Below are positions 36,237 through 45,750 of a DNA stretch of 64,000 nucleotides, piece after piece (position 1 is the stretch's first letter; each line of letters opens with the position of its first letter). Below the pieces are notes generated by a model. That model was not told the origin of the DNA. It did no database searches and worked only from the letters and a program-made list of their open reading frames with translations. The position numbers were made by a program, and so were the translations under genes. The stretch covers positions 61,713-125,712 of the forward strand of contig QEVJ01000003.1 in NCBI GenBank assembly GCA_003576845.1, written 5' to 3'. The stretch comes from Planctomycetota bacterium (GTDB lineage Bacteria; Planctomycetota; Planctomycetia; Pirellulales; PLA5).

Positions 36237-37238
36237 ATGAACCTTTTCGATCCACTCGCCGAGTGGCTGGGCATTCCAGCAAACGAACAGCCGCCGGACC
36301 ATTACCGGTTGCTCGGGCTGGCGACGTTCGAGAGCGACGCGGGCGCGATCGAACGGGCGGCCGACGAGCGGATGGCGCTGGTGCGGCGGCATCAAACGGG
36401 ACGGCGCGGCGCGGCGACGCAGGAGGTGCTGAACCGGCTCGCCGCGGCGAAGCAGTGTTTGCTCGATCCGGCGACGCGGAGCGCCTACGACGCCGCCATT
36501 CGCGGACAGTTGGCCGCCCGCAAGTCGACGGCCGCGGCGATGCGCGAGACCGCGCTCGTCGAGAAGCCGCCGGCGGTCGATGTCGATGTTACGTCGGTCG
36601 CGCCCGGCTGGCAGCAGAGCGCGCCCCAGCCGGCGCGCCGGCGGCGCTTGCGTCCCGTCGTGCTGTTGAGCTTCGCCTTGACGGCGGTGACGGTTTGCGC
36701 GGGCGTTTGGGTGCTCGTCCAGCGAGGCGGATTGACGTCGAAGCGTTCTCCGGTCGTCATCGTCGAGCGATCGCCGAGCGCAAAGTCCGCCGCCGACGCA
36801 GACGCGCCGCCGATCGTTCGTCCCGACGGCGGAGTGCTGCGGTGCACGGCGGAGAACGTCTCGGGCGACGACGTGCATCGCCGCGACGGCGATTTGCTCG
36901 ACCTGACGCTCGCCGCCGGCCGCGTCGAGGTGTCTTGGACGGTTCGCATTCGCAAGGCGGGCTTTTATACGCCGAGCGTGACGTACTCCGCGGTGGGCGA
37001 AGGTTCGCAGACGTTCGAGATCGAACTACCCGACGGCGCCCGCCGCACGACGCCGATCCGCGCGACGGCGGGCGCGCCGGCCACGGACGAGCTCAAGCCC
37101 GTCGCGTTTCGCAAGACGGGCGATCATCGCGTCGTGCTGCGCGCGGCCGGCAGAACCGATCGTGCGCGGACGATCGAGCTTCGCGACTTGCAGTTCAGGC
37201 CGATCGGGCAGAGAGCACCCGAGCCGAGCGGTCGATAA
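36237..37238 (+). CDS. Planctomycete pseudo-J-domain membrane protein
   Basis: In this 333-residue protein residues 1-90 are a J-domain-like module (DHYRLLGLATFESD...QEVLNRLAAAKQCLLDPATRSAYDA) without a clear HPD, as is usual in this planctomycete protein type. A membrane helix follows (about 140-160; PVVLLSFALTAVTVCAGVWVLV) and then an outside beta-rich domain (220-325). It may link cytoplasmic chaperone or scaffold functions to an envelope domain. Its end overlaps the convergent HlyIII gene. Confidence 0.75.
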   Translation: MNLFDPLAEWLGIPANEQPPDHYRLLGLATFESDAGAIERAADERMALVRRHQTGRRGAATQEVLNRLAAAKQCLLDPATRSAYDAAIRGQLAARKSTAAAMRETALVEKPPAVDVDVTSVAPGWQQSAPQPARRRRLRPVVLLSFALTAVTVCAGVWVLVQRGGLTSKRSPVVIVERSPSAKSAADADAPPIVRPDGGVLRCTAENVSGDDVHRRDGDLLDLTLAAGRVEVSWTVRIRKAGFYTPSVTYSAVGEGSQTFEIELPDGARRTTPIRATAGAPATDELKPVAFRKTGDHRVVLRAAGRTDRARTIELRDLQFRPIGQRAPEPSGR

Positions 37239-37917
37239 CGGGCGGCAGCGAACCGTCGGCGAACTGGTAGATGAACGCCCAGTGCAGCGCAGCGCCGACG
37301 AGCACGGCGACGTGCCAAATCTCGTGGTTCTCGACCACGCCAGGCCACAGGGGCAAATACGTTCCCCGCACTTCGAACAGCGCGCCGATCGTGTACGCCA
37401 GCCCTCCGCCGAACAACGGCTTGACGAAGTCCAACCCGAAGCGCCGCCAGGCAAGCGCACCTCCGAAAACGCCGATCCAGCCCATCGCAATGTAAACGGC
37501 GACGCTGATGGTGTGCGTGAATTGCTGATAGTAAGTCATTTTGAGGGCTACGCCGACGATGGCGATCGTCCAAATCAATGCCAACGTTCCCCAGCGCGCC
37601 CACCCGCGAAACAGGATGGCGTGCGGCGGAGTGAAGGTTCCGGCGATCAGCAAGTAAATCGAGGCGTAGTCGAGCCGGCCCGCAATTTCGTGCATTGGGG
37701 TTCCGCGGCGGACCAGGTGAAACGTGCCGCTCATCATGAGCATGAAGAGCAGCGTCGCGACGTAGAGAACCAGCGCGGTGACGCGCAGCCGATCGCCGCG
37801 TCCGCGGCGAATCAGCAAACCGCCGAGTGCGACGAACACCACCGCCCCCAGATAGTGCGACAGCGAACTGAACGGCTCGTTGAAGCCGGGTATGGAAACG
37901 ATCTGAGCAAGCATCAT
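37195..37917 (-). CDS. Hemolysin III / PAQR-family membrane protein
   Basis: This 240-residue protein has seven predicted membrane helices. Family landmarks are SLSHYLGAVVFVALGG in TM1, SGTFHLV, RLDYASIYLLIAGTFTP and the C-terminal HEIWHVAVLVGAALHW, with the conserved His residues that bind zinc in PAQR-type proteins. The hydrolase or permeability role of bacterial members is not settled. It overlaps the 3' end of the J-like gene by 44 bp. Confidence 0.88.
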   Translation of the reverse strand: MMLAQIVSIPGFNEPFSSLSHYLGAVVFVALGGLLIRRGRGDRLRVTALVLYVATLLFMLMMSGTFHLVRRGTPMHEIAGRLDYASIYLLIAGTFTPPHAILFRGWARWGTLALIWTIAIVGVALKMTYYQQFTHTISVAVYIAMGWIGVFGGALAWRRFGLDFVKPLFGGGLAYTIGALFEVRGTYLPLWPGVVENHEIWHVAVLVGAALHWAFIYQFADGSLPPVIDRSARVLSARSA

Positions 37918-37987
37918 CGAGCCGGCGATATCTTCCTGAACGGGCGCGATCGAGACGCGCGGCGCGGGCGGTATCCGAAGGCGCCTA

Positions 37988-38128
<141 letters not shown>

Positions 38129-38237
38129 AAGGATACCACGCCCGCGGCTCGGTCGAAATGGCGCTTCGGGGCCGGCGCCGGCACGCGGTAATGGCAAACG
38201 GCGGTCGATTCGGGCCGTCATAGAACGCGCCGCGCGG

Positions 38238-40997
38238 CTATTCGCGAGCTTCGAAGCGATAGTTCAGCGTCCGCAGTCCGTCGACTTCCTCCGCCTTGAG
38301 ATACAGCGTCTTGCCCAGCAGCTCGCGGCCGTTGGGGTAGCGGTAGAACTTGATGTCCTTGCCGCGGCCGAGGCGATAGACCTGGGTCTGCATGCGGCGT
38401 TCGTTGGGCGCCGCGAGGTAACACTTGAAGTCGACGGTTTGGTCCGTGTTGTTGGTCATTTCCTGCTTGACGACGAGCACGCCGTTGGTGGTGAGGCTGG
38501 TCGTAACGTCAACCGTGACGTCGCCCAGGCCGACTTCGATTTGCCGCTTGAGGCTGAACTGATAGTGCTCGTCGACGTGGAGATCGAAGTCGACTTGGAT
38601 TTCCTGCGGGCCGCTGTTGGCATCGATCGGAATGACGACGTCGAAGGGATAGGTGCGGGTTTCGCCGGCCGCGAGCTTGACGGAAAACGGCTTGATCCGC
38701 CGCCGCCACTCCGTGGGCAGATTGAGGGTGATCGTTCCGCCGAGCCCTTGCGGAAAATGATTGGTCACGACGAACCCGCTGCGGTGCGGCTTGCCGTAGA
38801 CGTTCGGCAGGCGATCGACCGTGAAGCGAAAGTCCATGCTCAGCCGCATGATCGGCCCGCTCACGCCGGTAATGAACGTGGGCAGCGGCCCGACGGCGAT
38901 TTTGCTGCGGCCTTGTTCGAGGGGCGGTTTCGAGCGGCGGCCCCATACGTCGACCACCTCAATCTCGCGGCCGAAGAACAGCTCTTCTTCCGTCGGCTTG
39001 ATGTTCCAGACGACCATCACGGCGTCTTCGCCGCGGGAGAAGATCTGGTTCTGGCTCCCACCAGGCATCGGAATCTGGCCGAGATACGTCGAGCCGGAAA
39101 GCGCGAGCGAGGTCGTCCGCCAGGTGAGAAACAGCTCGCCCGGCGAACCGTCTTCGTTCATCAGGCCGTGCTGGCCATTGAAGGGATCGGGCACGAACAC
39201 GGATTCGGCGCCGCCGATTTTCGCGGCCATCATCCGCTGGACCAGATCGGCAGCCCGCACTTCCATCGGATACCGGTCGCGGGGCAGCGGTTCGAGCACG
39301 ACCCACCGCTGCACGCCGCGTTCGCGCGATGCCGTCAAATAGGCGTCGAGTTCCACGTCGGTCAGCGGCGGGTCCGCCGAAAGCGCGAGGAACTTCCAGG
39401 GCGCGTCGCGCATGGCGGGTACGTCGCTCACCCATCGCCAACCCACACCCAAGTTCGCGCTCTGGCCGAACTGTTCGAGTTGCTTTTTGACGGCCTGGAC
39501 CGCGGCCTTCGCGCCGGGGAACCCGTCGAAGCTGCTGTCGTTATCCAAGCCCAACTGCCACGAGTTGATCTTCGACGAGAGCCGCGTCATGGTCGGCTCG
39601 AGCGAGCGATACCACAGTTCGGGTTCGGAAGTAAAGACGTTTGCGGCGTAGAGTTCCTTGTCCTCGCCGAAGTGGCTTCGAATGTCGCTCGGCGGTTCGT
39701 GAAGCAGGCCGACGATCGAAATGTTCATTTCGGTCAAGCGTTCGGCAAACCGCACGAGTTGGTTGCCGCGGGCCAGGTCGTCGGCATTGTGCCAGACGGG
39801 AAACTTCACGCGGCTCACGGCGGCATGACCGAGCAAGTCGGCCATCTGCGCCAGCTCCAACGGACGCTCGCCGGTCGGCAGCGACCAGCCGAATTCACCG
39901 TTGCGCTGGGGACGCTCGGGGCGGACGACGGCGAACGTCACTTCGCGCTGTTGCATCAACCCGCTCTGACCGCGCATCGTCACCATCACGCGGTAGAAGC
40001 CCGGCGCGACCGAGGCGGGCGACCACTTGGCCTCGCCTGCGTACCCCTTGACCGCGTGCCGCCACAGCCCCTTGATCCGTTCGATACGGGCGTTCTTGCG
40101 TTCGACGATCGCGCCCTTGAGCTTCTGGGCCGAACGATCCACGCCGCGGCTCGAAATGTCGACCAGCTCGAACGAGATCATCGGGTCGTGTTCGAGAATG
40201 CCCGAAATCTTACACGTGACCTCGAATCGCTCCGACTCGGCGAACACGTTATGGCGGCCGGAAGTGACGACGGTCATCCGGGGCATGTGGGCGAGCCAGA
40301 CGTCGTCGAAAAACACCTCGCCGCGAATGTCGGTCTTGCCCGTCGGTTCGACCACGAGCGAGATGACGGCGTAGGCGGAGTCGGGCGCAGGCGGCGCGAC
40401 CGGGCCAATTCGCAGCTTCGTCCAACCGTCCGTCCCGCCGGTCGTCGTAACCCGCGTCGATTCGTGATAGGCGAGTTGCTTGTTTTGGGTATCGAAGAAC
40501 CCGATCGTCATGTAGGCGGCGTTGTGTACCAGGCCGACGGTCTTCACCTGGCATTCGAGGACGTAGCTGAACTCCGGCCCGACTTCGATCGGCGGGCTGG
40601 CGACGGCCGCGGCGCCGCCGTTGAGCGCGACCCGCAGCGCGTGTTTGCCTTCGGCCGCTTCGGCCGCGGTGAGTTCGATTTTCAAGTAATGCGGATAGGC
40701 CGGCCCGCTCCGCCGCGTCCAACCGTCGGGCATCAGGTCGTGGTTTTCGTCCCAATCGCGCCGGGCGTCGCTTTCGAAGCCGCAGTGAAAGGCTTCGACG
40801 GCGTCCGGATGGCGCCGCGGCGCGGGGGTGCTCGTCGTCGCTGGTGGCGGAGCGTCCGTTTGCTTGCGGCCGGCTGAGGACGGCGCCGGGTCGACGGGAG
40901 AGGCGGCCCTTGGCGGTTCCGGCTGGGCGCCGCCATTGGTCGCCGGCGGAGCAACCGCTACAATCGGCAGTAAGATCAACCACAGTTTGTGCAACAT
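38238..40997 (-). CDS. Large exported protein, possibly glycoside-hydrolase-like
   Basis: This 919-residue protein has a signal peptide (1-20; LWLILLPIVAVAPPA), a Pro/Ala/Ser-rich linker (20-65) and a carbohydrate-binding-like beta domain (70-240; CGFESDARRDW, YVLECQVKTV, VFFDDVWLAH). A middle part looks like a TIM-barrel hydrolase (LPTGERPLELAQMADLLG...SWQLGLDNDSSFDG...WVVLEPLPRDRYP), and immunoglobulin-like beta domains close the C-terminus (FVVTNHFPQGLGGTITLNLP). Catalytic residues cannot be assigned, so enzyme activity is only suggested. It is divergent from the sugar-isomerase-like gene by 30 bp. Confidence 0.65.
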   Translation of the reverse strand: MLHKLWLILLPIVAVAPPATNGGAQPEPPRAASPVDPAPSSAGRKQTDAPPPATTSTPAPRRHPDAVEAFHCGFESDARRDWDENHDLMPDGWTRRSGPAYPHYLKIELTAAEAAEGKHALRVALNGGAAAVASPPIEVGPEFSYVLECQVKTVGLVHNAAYMTIGFFDTQNKQLAYHESTRVTTTGGTDGWTKLRIGPVAPPAPDSAYAVISLVVEPTGKTDIRGEVFFDDVWLAHMPRMTVVTSGRHNVFAESERFEVTCKISGILEHDPMISFELVDISSRGVDRSAQKLKGAIVERKNARIERIKGLWRHAVKGYAGEAKWSPASVAPGFYRVMVTMRGQSGLMQQREVTFAVVRPERPQRNGEFGWSLPTGERPLELAQMADLLGHAAVSRVKFPVWHNADDLARGNQLVRFAERLTEMNISIVGLLHEPPSDIRSHFGEDKELYAANVFTSEPELWYRSLEPTMTRLSSKINSWQLGLDNDSSFDGFPGAKAAVQAVKKQLEQFGQSANLGVGWRWVSDVPAMRDAPWKFLALSADPPLTDVELDAYLTASRERGVQRWVVLEPLPRDRYPMEVRAADLVQRMMAAKIGGAESVFVPDPFNGQHGLMNEDGSPGELFLTWRTTSLALSGSTYLGQIPMPGGSQNQIFSRGEDAVMVVWNIKPTEEELFFGREIEVVDVWGRRSKPPLEQGRSKIAVGPLPTFITGVSGPIMRLSMDFRFTVDRLPNVYGKPHRSGFVVTNHFPQGLGGTITLNLPTEWRRRIKPFSVKLAAGETRTYPFDVVIPIDANSGPQEIQVDFDLHVDEHYQFSLKRQIEVGLGDVTVDVTTSLTTNGVLVVKQEMTNNTDQTVDFKCYLAAPNERRMQTQVYRLGRGKDIKFYRYPNGRELLGKTLYLKAEEVDGLRTLNYRFEARE

Positions 40998-41027
40998 AGC
41001 GCTTGGAAGTGCTTCGAGGGCCGCGGC

Positions 41028-41819
41028 GTGTCGACGTTCCGGATCGGAATACAATTAGCCAGCCTGCGGATGCCCTTTAAGCAAGCCTTGCTTACGGCCG
41101 GCTCGCTGGGGGCGAAGTCGGTCGAAATCGACGCTCGCACCGAGCTTCGGCCGGAGGAAATCACCGCGACGGGCGTGCGGCAGGTGCGGAAGATGCTGGC
41201 CGACGCGGATTTGCGCGTCGCCGCGGTGCGGTTCGCCACGCGCCGCGGGTATCACGTGGCCGAAGAACTCGACCGCCGCGTCGCGGCGACCAAGGCCGCC
41301 ATGCGAATGGCCTATGAGCTGCGAGCGCCGTACGTCGTCAACTCGGTCGGCCGCGTGCCGGACGAATCGTCGGGTGTGGCGTGGGAATTGCTCGTCGAAG
41401 TGCTCGGCGACTTGGGACGCTTCGGCGCGAAGACGGGAGCGACGCTGCTCGCGCGCACGGGTACGGAGAACGGTCCCGCGCTCGCGCGGCTCGTCGACGC
41501 CGTGGGCGAAGGCGCGATCGGCGTCGACTTCGATCCGGCGGGGCTGATCGAAAGCGGCTTTTCGGTCGACGAAGCCGTTCGGGCTCTCGGCCCGCACGTT
41601 CGTCTGCTGCGGGCCCGCGACGCGGTACGCGACCGGGCGCAAGGCCGCGGCGTCGAGGTTCAGCTTGGGCGCGGCAGCGCGGACTTTCCGGCCCTGCTCG
41701 GCGCGCTCGAGGATTTCGCCTTTCGCGGCCACGCGGTCATCGAACGGAACACGGCGGACGATCCGCAGCGCGAAATTGCCCAAGCCGTCGCGTATTTGCA
41801 GGAACTCGCGGCCGGTTAG
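41028..41819 (+). CDS. Sugar-phosphate isomerase/epimerase-like TIM barrel protein
   Basis: This 263-residue protein of the AP-endonuclease-2/xylose-isomerase-like superfamily has RIGIQLASLRMPFKQALLTA, AAKAAMRMAYELRAPYVV-like and GVDFDPAGL segments typical of the barrel. GTG 41028 follows GAGGG by 7 bp. Some metal-binding acidic residues of active isomerases are hard to place, so the enzyme activity is unproven. Confidence 0.7.
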   Translation: MSTFRIGIQLASLRMPFKQALLTAGSLGAKSVEIDARTELRPEEITATGVRQVRKMLADADLRVAAVRFATRRGYHVAEELDRRVAATKAAMRMAYELRAPYVVNSVGRVPDESSGVAWELLVEVLGDLGRFGAKTGATLLARTGTENGPALARLVDAVGEGAIGVDFDPAGLIESGFSVDEAVRALGPHVRLLRARDAVRDRAQGRGVEVQLGRGSADFPALLGALEDFAFRGHAVIERNTADDPQREIAQAVAYLQELAAG

Positions 41820-41871
41820 TCGCTTACAATGGCGGGAGAAGCCTACGAACCTTGTCATGGGAGCACGCGTC

Positions 41872-42471
41872 ATGAAACCGAACTTCGTTCCTCGTCACTT
41901 CGCCGTCTGGATCATCGCGATGCTCGGCGTCGTCGCGTCGTGTGCGGGTTTTCGGTCGTTTGCCCGCGCTGCGGAAGACAAACCCAACGCGGAAGACAAG
42001 CCCGACGCAAAATCCGAGCGTGCCGCGCTCGAGAAGCGCTTCGAGGAAACGATGCGCAACGTGACGTTGGTCGGCTTCTTTACCGCGTCCGATCAGCCGA
42101 AGGGCAAGCTTACCGAAGAGCGCTATATCATCGACAAAGTGGTCAAGGACGAGGGCGACAACTGGATGTTTCACGCCCGAATTCAGTACGGCAGGAACGA
42201 CGTTCCCGTGCGGCTGAAGATTCCCGTGAAATGGGCGGGCGACACGCCGGTAATCTCCGTCACGAAGCTCGGCGTGCCGCTCTTGGGAACGTTCAACGCG
42301 CGGGTGGTCATTTACGACGGGCAGTACGCGGGCACGTGGGACGGCGCAGGGCATGGAGGACAGCTTTTCGGTCGTATCGAAAAGAACAAGGATGCGGCCC
42401 CTGCCGACAATCCGGCCGAGAAGAAGACTGAGACGCAAACCGAGCCGCAGGCCGGCGACACCAAGCGGTAG
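41872..42471 (+). CDS. Exported protein of unknown function
   Basis: This 199-residue protein has a signal peptide (1-33; AVWIIAMLGVVASCAGFRSFARAA), a charged linker (AEDKPNAEDKPDAKSER), a beta-barrel-like domain (about 60-170; MRNVTLVGFFTASDQPKGKLTEERYIID...GTWDGAGHGGQLFGRI) and an acidic/basic tail. GGGAG 8 bp upstream supports ATG 41872. No family name can be given. Confidence 0.75.
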   Translation: MKPNFVPRHFAVWIIAMLGVVASCAGFRSFARAAEDKPNAEDKPDAKSERAALEKRFEETMRNVTLVGFFTASDQPKGKLTEERYIIDKVVKDEGDNWMFHARIQYGRNDVPVRLKIPVKWAGDTPVISVTKLGVPLLGTFNARVVIYDGQYAGTWDGAGHGGQLFGRIEKNKDAAPADNPAEKKTETQTEPQAGDTKR

Positions 42472-42629
42472 CTGTCGCAGGCGGATGCGGCAATGTCTGT
42501 CCCTTCGCTGGTTGCCTCAAAAAAAGCTATGGATTCCTAGTTGTCTCGGCAACGGCAACCTGGCCCGGCTGGTGTCTGGCCATTCTTGGCGTTTCATTCT
42601 TGCTCCGGCAATCGTGAGGAGTCCGTCCT

Positions 42630-43190
42630 ATGATCCGCGTCGCGCTCGTCGCTTGTCTGTTTTCGACCACCGCCGTGTTGTTCTCCGCGTCGTGCGAGTC
42701 GGCGGCCGCCGACGGCCCGTCGTTCTGGCACGTCAAGGCCATTCACTCCGACGGCGCCCTGCTGCCGATCAAGGCGATCGACAAGGACGGGAATCTGCAC
42801 GACGTGAAGGCGATTCAAGACGCCGGCAACAATCACGTGCTCGACGTGAAGGCGTTCGTCGACGGCGCGGTCTATCCGGTCAAGGTGCTGAACGGCACGG
42901 ACCGCTTCGCCCCGGTGAAGGCGATCGGTCCCAAGGGCCTGATCCTCGACATCAAGGCGATTACTCCGGACGACGAAAAGCTCGACGTCAAGGGCGTCGG
43001 CCGCGCGGGAAGCCTGTACCACATCAAGGCCCTGTCGCCGGATCGCGAAATGTACGGCGTCAAAGCGGTCTCGCGCGACGGCCACGTTTACGACGTCAAG
43101 GGCGTGAAGATGTCGGAAGAGGAAGTCGAGATGACGCTCGAAGGCGTCGAAGTCCGGGCGCACATCAAAGCCCTGCCGCAAGTGCCGTAA
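42630..43190 (+). CDS. Exported VKAI-repeat protein
   Basis: This 186-residue protein has a signal peptide (1-27), and the mature part is made of about eleven degenerate units of 12-14 residues with the core [DPHG][VI]KA[IV]..DG...[LY] (HVKAIHSDGALLP, IKAIDKDGNLHDV, VKAIGPKGLILDI and so on). The short beta-strand periodicity suggests a solenoid or propeller-like fold. The gene is preceded by GAGGAG about 15 bp upstream. Function unknown; binding or adhesion is possible. Confidence 0.75.
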   Translation: MIRVALVACLFSTTAVLFSASCESAAADGPSFWHVKAIHSDGALLPIKAIDKDGNLHDVKAIQDAGNNHVLDVKAFVDGAVYPVKVLNGTDRFAPVKAIGPKGLILDIKAITPDDEKLDVKGVGRAGSLYHIKALSPDREMYGVKAVSRDGHVYDVKGVKMSEEEVEMTLEGVEVRAHIKALPQVP

Positions 43191-43300
43191 GCAGCGCTTC
43201 GCCCGCGCGCTCATTTAGGCCCGCGCCTATTTGGCCTCCGGTGAATACACCGTGGGCAATGTGCTTTCCATCGCGTCGCCCGTCACGCCGCGATCGCCCG

Positions 43301-45718
43301 TCACGCCGCCCGTTTCGCCGCGCCCGCTTCCTCGCGATCGACCGCCTTCGTCCGATAGAAGAACGTCGCGAGCACGAACTCGCCGGCTAGCATTCCGGCG
43401 AGCACGAGCATGATCCATGGGAAAAGCTTCACGCCCACGCGGCCGCGGGAGACGTCGCGATTGATTTCTTCCTGGCTGCGGGCGATTTCGAGTTTGGGCA
43501 AGCCGATCGCCTCGCGAAGCGCGGCCGGGTCGATCCGCGCGAGATTGCTCTCGGCGGCTGGAGCGTTCGCGCTAAAGCCGCGCTGCCAGCGGTCGAGTGT
43601 TCCGCCCGCGCTCGCCAGATAGCAGCCCGGCCATTCCGTGCCGCCGAAGAACAGCCGCTGCTGCTTGGCGTCGGGCTTGAGCGTCAAGTCGTCGCCGACG
43701 GGCGTCGTGACGACGACGCTCGCGTAGCGCGAGGGCACTTCGAGCACGGCCGACTCGCCCGTTCGGTAGTTAAACCGCTGCGCGGAGCCGCCCGTGAGAT
43801 GGTCCATCATCCCGTCGACGAGTCCCAAGAACGGCCAGGGCGGATCGGCCGTCGGCAGCAAGTTCCAATAGCCGAGGATCGACGCGGGATCGGACACGGG
43901 CGTGGTCATCCAGACGACGCGCCCCTGGCCGAGCGGCTGGTCGAGAATCGCCGGCCGTTCGTCGTCGAATTTCGCGACCACGCGCACGCCCCGCGGCAAC
44001 TCGCCCCACTCCCAATACTTGTAGACCGGATAGGCGCTCCACGGCACGTCGTAATTTGCCAGCCGGGCGAGAATCGCGTCGCCCTTGCTGTCCGTAACAA
44101 GTTGAAACGGCGGCGTGGTGCGCGTGCGAATGCGCACCAGCGGGGCGGGCAGAAAACCCGCGGCCGCTTCGTTGATCTTCGCTACCGGGACGCGGACATT
44201 TCCGCCGGCATTGCCGCCCAGGAACACGCCGACGCCTCCGCCGAGCTTTGTATAGTCGGCCAGCAGCGTCCAGAGCTTCGCGGTGGCCGGCGTCGGATCG
44301 AGCACGCACACGGCCGCGTAGGTCTGGAGTTCTTCGAGTCGCGTCCCCGCAAGCTGGTCGAGGTCCATCACCTCGCACGTGTAGCGCTGGCCGCTCGCGT
44401 CGCCCGCAGGCGCGATCGCTTGCGTAAGGAACAGCACGTAGTTGTCGACCGGTTTGGGTGACGCGACGAGAACGCGCCGGGACGGGGCGACCGTGACGGT
44501 GAAATAGCGGCGGTCGTCGTATGCCAGGCCGTCTCCGCCGACCAACTGCAAATAGCCTTGCGTGGTCCCTTCGCCGAAGCCGCCGGTTTTCAGCTCGACG
44601 CGCTGCGCGCTGCCGGGCGTGGCGGCGACCGTCTGCCGCGCGCGGACCCGCGTCGGGCGATCGTTGGGTTTGCCGGGCAATGCGGCGCTCTCGCCAGCGA
44701 GGAACTCGTGCAGTTCGACGACCCGGTCGCCGCCCGTGCCGATCGAGGAGACGTCGGTTCGCAAGACGAGCGTGCCGCCGGCGGGAATCGATTCCTCGAA
44801 CCGGTCGAGATCGCCGAGCGTGAAGTTCACCGGCTTTTGGACGCCGACGTCGACCATATAGACGCGGACGTCCTCGCCGTCCTTAAGGGTATCGGCAAGC
44901 CGCCGCGTTTCTTCGAGCGGCCAGGCGACCGCGGCCAGATCGGTGAAGATGTAGACCTCGCGCTGCACGAGTTCGCTTTCGCGGACGCGGGTGACCGCTT
45001 CGGCGACGACCTGCGGCAGCGTCAGACCCGCGGCCGTCGGTCCGAGCGATTCGATTTTCTTCCGCGCCGCGCCGCGGTCGATGGCGAACGCGGAGGAGTC
45101 GCTCCGCGAGTTGAGCACGGCGATTTCGCTTTCGCTGGGCAATTGATCGACGAGCCAGAGGGCCATTTCGCGGGCAACGTCGAGCCGCTCCCGGTCGTCG
45201 TGCTTATAGGTGAGCCGCGGCGACGTGTCGAAGACGAGCGCGGCCGCGACGGGGGATTCGGCGCCGCCGGACAGATTCGATTCGCTCCGCGCGCCGACCC
45301 AGGACACGGCGAGCGCCGCGCCGGCCGCGACGAGAATTGCCGCCACAACCGCCGTGGCGATGAACACCCAGCGGCGCGACTGGAGCCAATACGCGGCGGC
45401 GACGCCCAAGAGCGCGGCGATCGCCAATGAGCCCACGACCGACGACGCCACGAAGCGATCGACGAGTTCCGGCGGCACGCTCGGCCGCGCCACGGCGAGC
45501 ACGAGCAGCAAGATGGCCAGGCATCGGGCGGTGAGCAGCAGCAAATGCCGAAACCGCAGCCGCCGGCGATTCGACTGCTGCCGCTGCTTGATGAACCGCA
45601 CGGCCGGAAACACGATCCGCTTCGGCTGTTGCCGCATCAACAGGTGCAGCAAGATCGGCACGCTAATGAGCGCGGCGCCGGCGAGGAGGATGGCGTTGGC
45701 GAAAGACACGTAATTCAA
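43301..45718 (-). CDS. BatA/VWA-type membrane protein
   Basis: In this 805-residue protein the first 85 residues are the double-membrane-helix module of Bat/aerotolerance proteins (LISVPILLHLLMRQQPKRIVFPAVRFI...LLLLTARCLAILLLVLAVARP). A von Willebrand A-like domain follows (about 155-290; AALVFDTSPR as a MIDAS-like strand), then periplasmic beta domains and a final membrane helix (765-790). Such proteins usually accompany MoxR ATPase and DUF58 genes, which are not in this window. Confidence 0.82.
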   Translation of the reverse strand: MNYVSFANAILLAGAALISVPILLHLLMRQQPKRIVFPAVRFIKQRQQSNRRRLRFRHLLLLTARCLAILLLVLAVARPSVPPELVDRFVASSVVGSLAIAALLGVAAAYWLQSRRWVFIATAVVAAILVAAGAALAVSWVGARSESNLSGGAESPVAAALVFDTSPRLTYKHDDRERLDVAREMALWLVDQLPSESEIAVLNSRSDSSAFAIDRGAARKKIESLGPTAAGLTLPQVVAEAVTRVRESELVQREVYIFTDLAAVAWPLEETRRLADTLKDGEDVRVYMVDVGVQKPVNFTLGDLDRFEESIPAGGTLVLRTDVSSIGTGGDRVVELHEFLAGESAALPGKPNDRPTRVRARQTVAATPGSAQRVELKTGGFGEGTTQGYLQLVGGDGLAYDDRRYFTVTVAPSRRVLVASPKPVDNYVLFLTQAIAPAGDASGQRYTCEVMDLDQLAGTRLEELQTYAAVCVLDPTPATAKLWTLLADYTKLGGGVGVFLGGNAGGNVRVPVAKINEAAAGFLPAPLVRIRTRTTPPFQLVTDSKGDAILARLANYDVPWSAYPVYKYWEWGELPRGVRVVAKFDDERPAILDQPLGQGRVVWMTTPVSDPASILGYWNLLPTADPPWPFLGLVDGMMDHLTGGSAQRFNYRTGESAVLEVPSRYASVVVTTPVGDDLTLKPDAKQQRLFFGGTEWPGCYLASAGGTLDRWQRGFSANAPAAESNLARIDPAALREAIGLPKLEIARSQEEINRDVSRGRVGVKLFPWIMLVLAGMLAGEFVLATFFYRTKAVDREEAGAAKRAA

Positions 45719-45750
45719 CCTTTGTTGCGGTCACGCCGCGCGCGGTTCGC

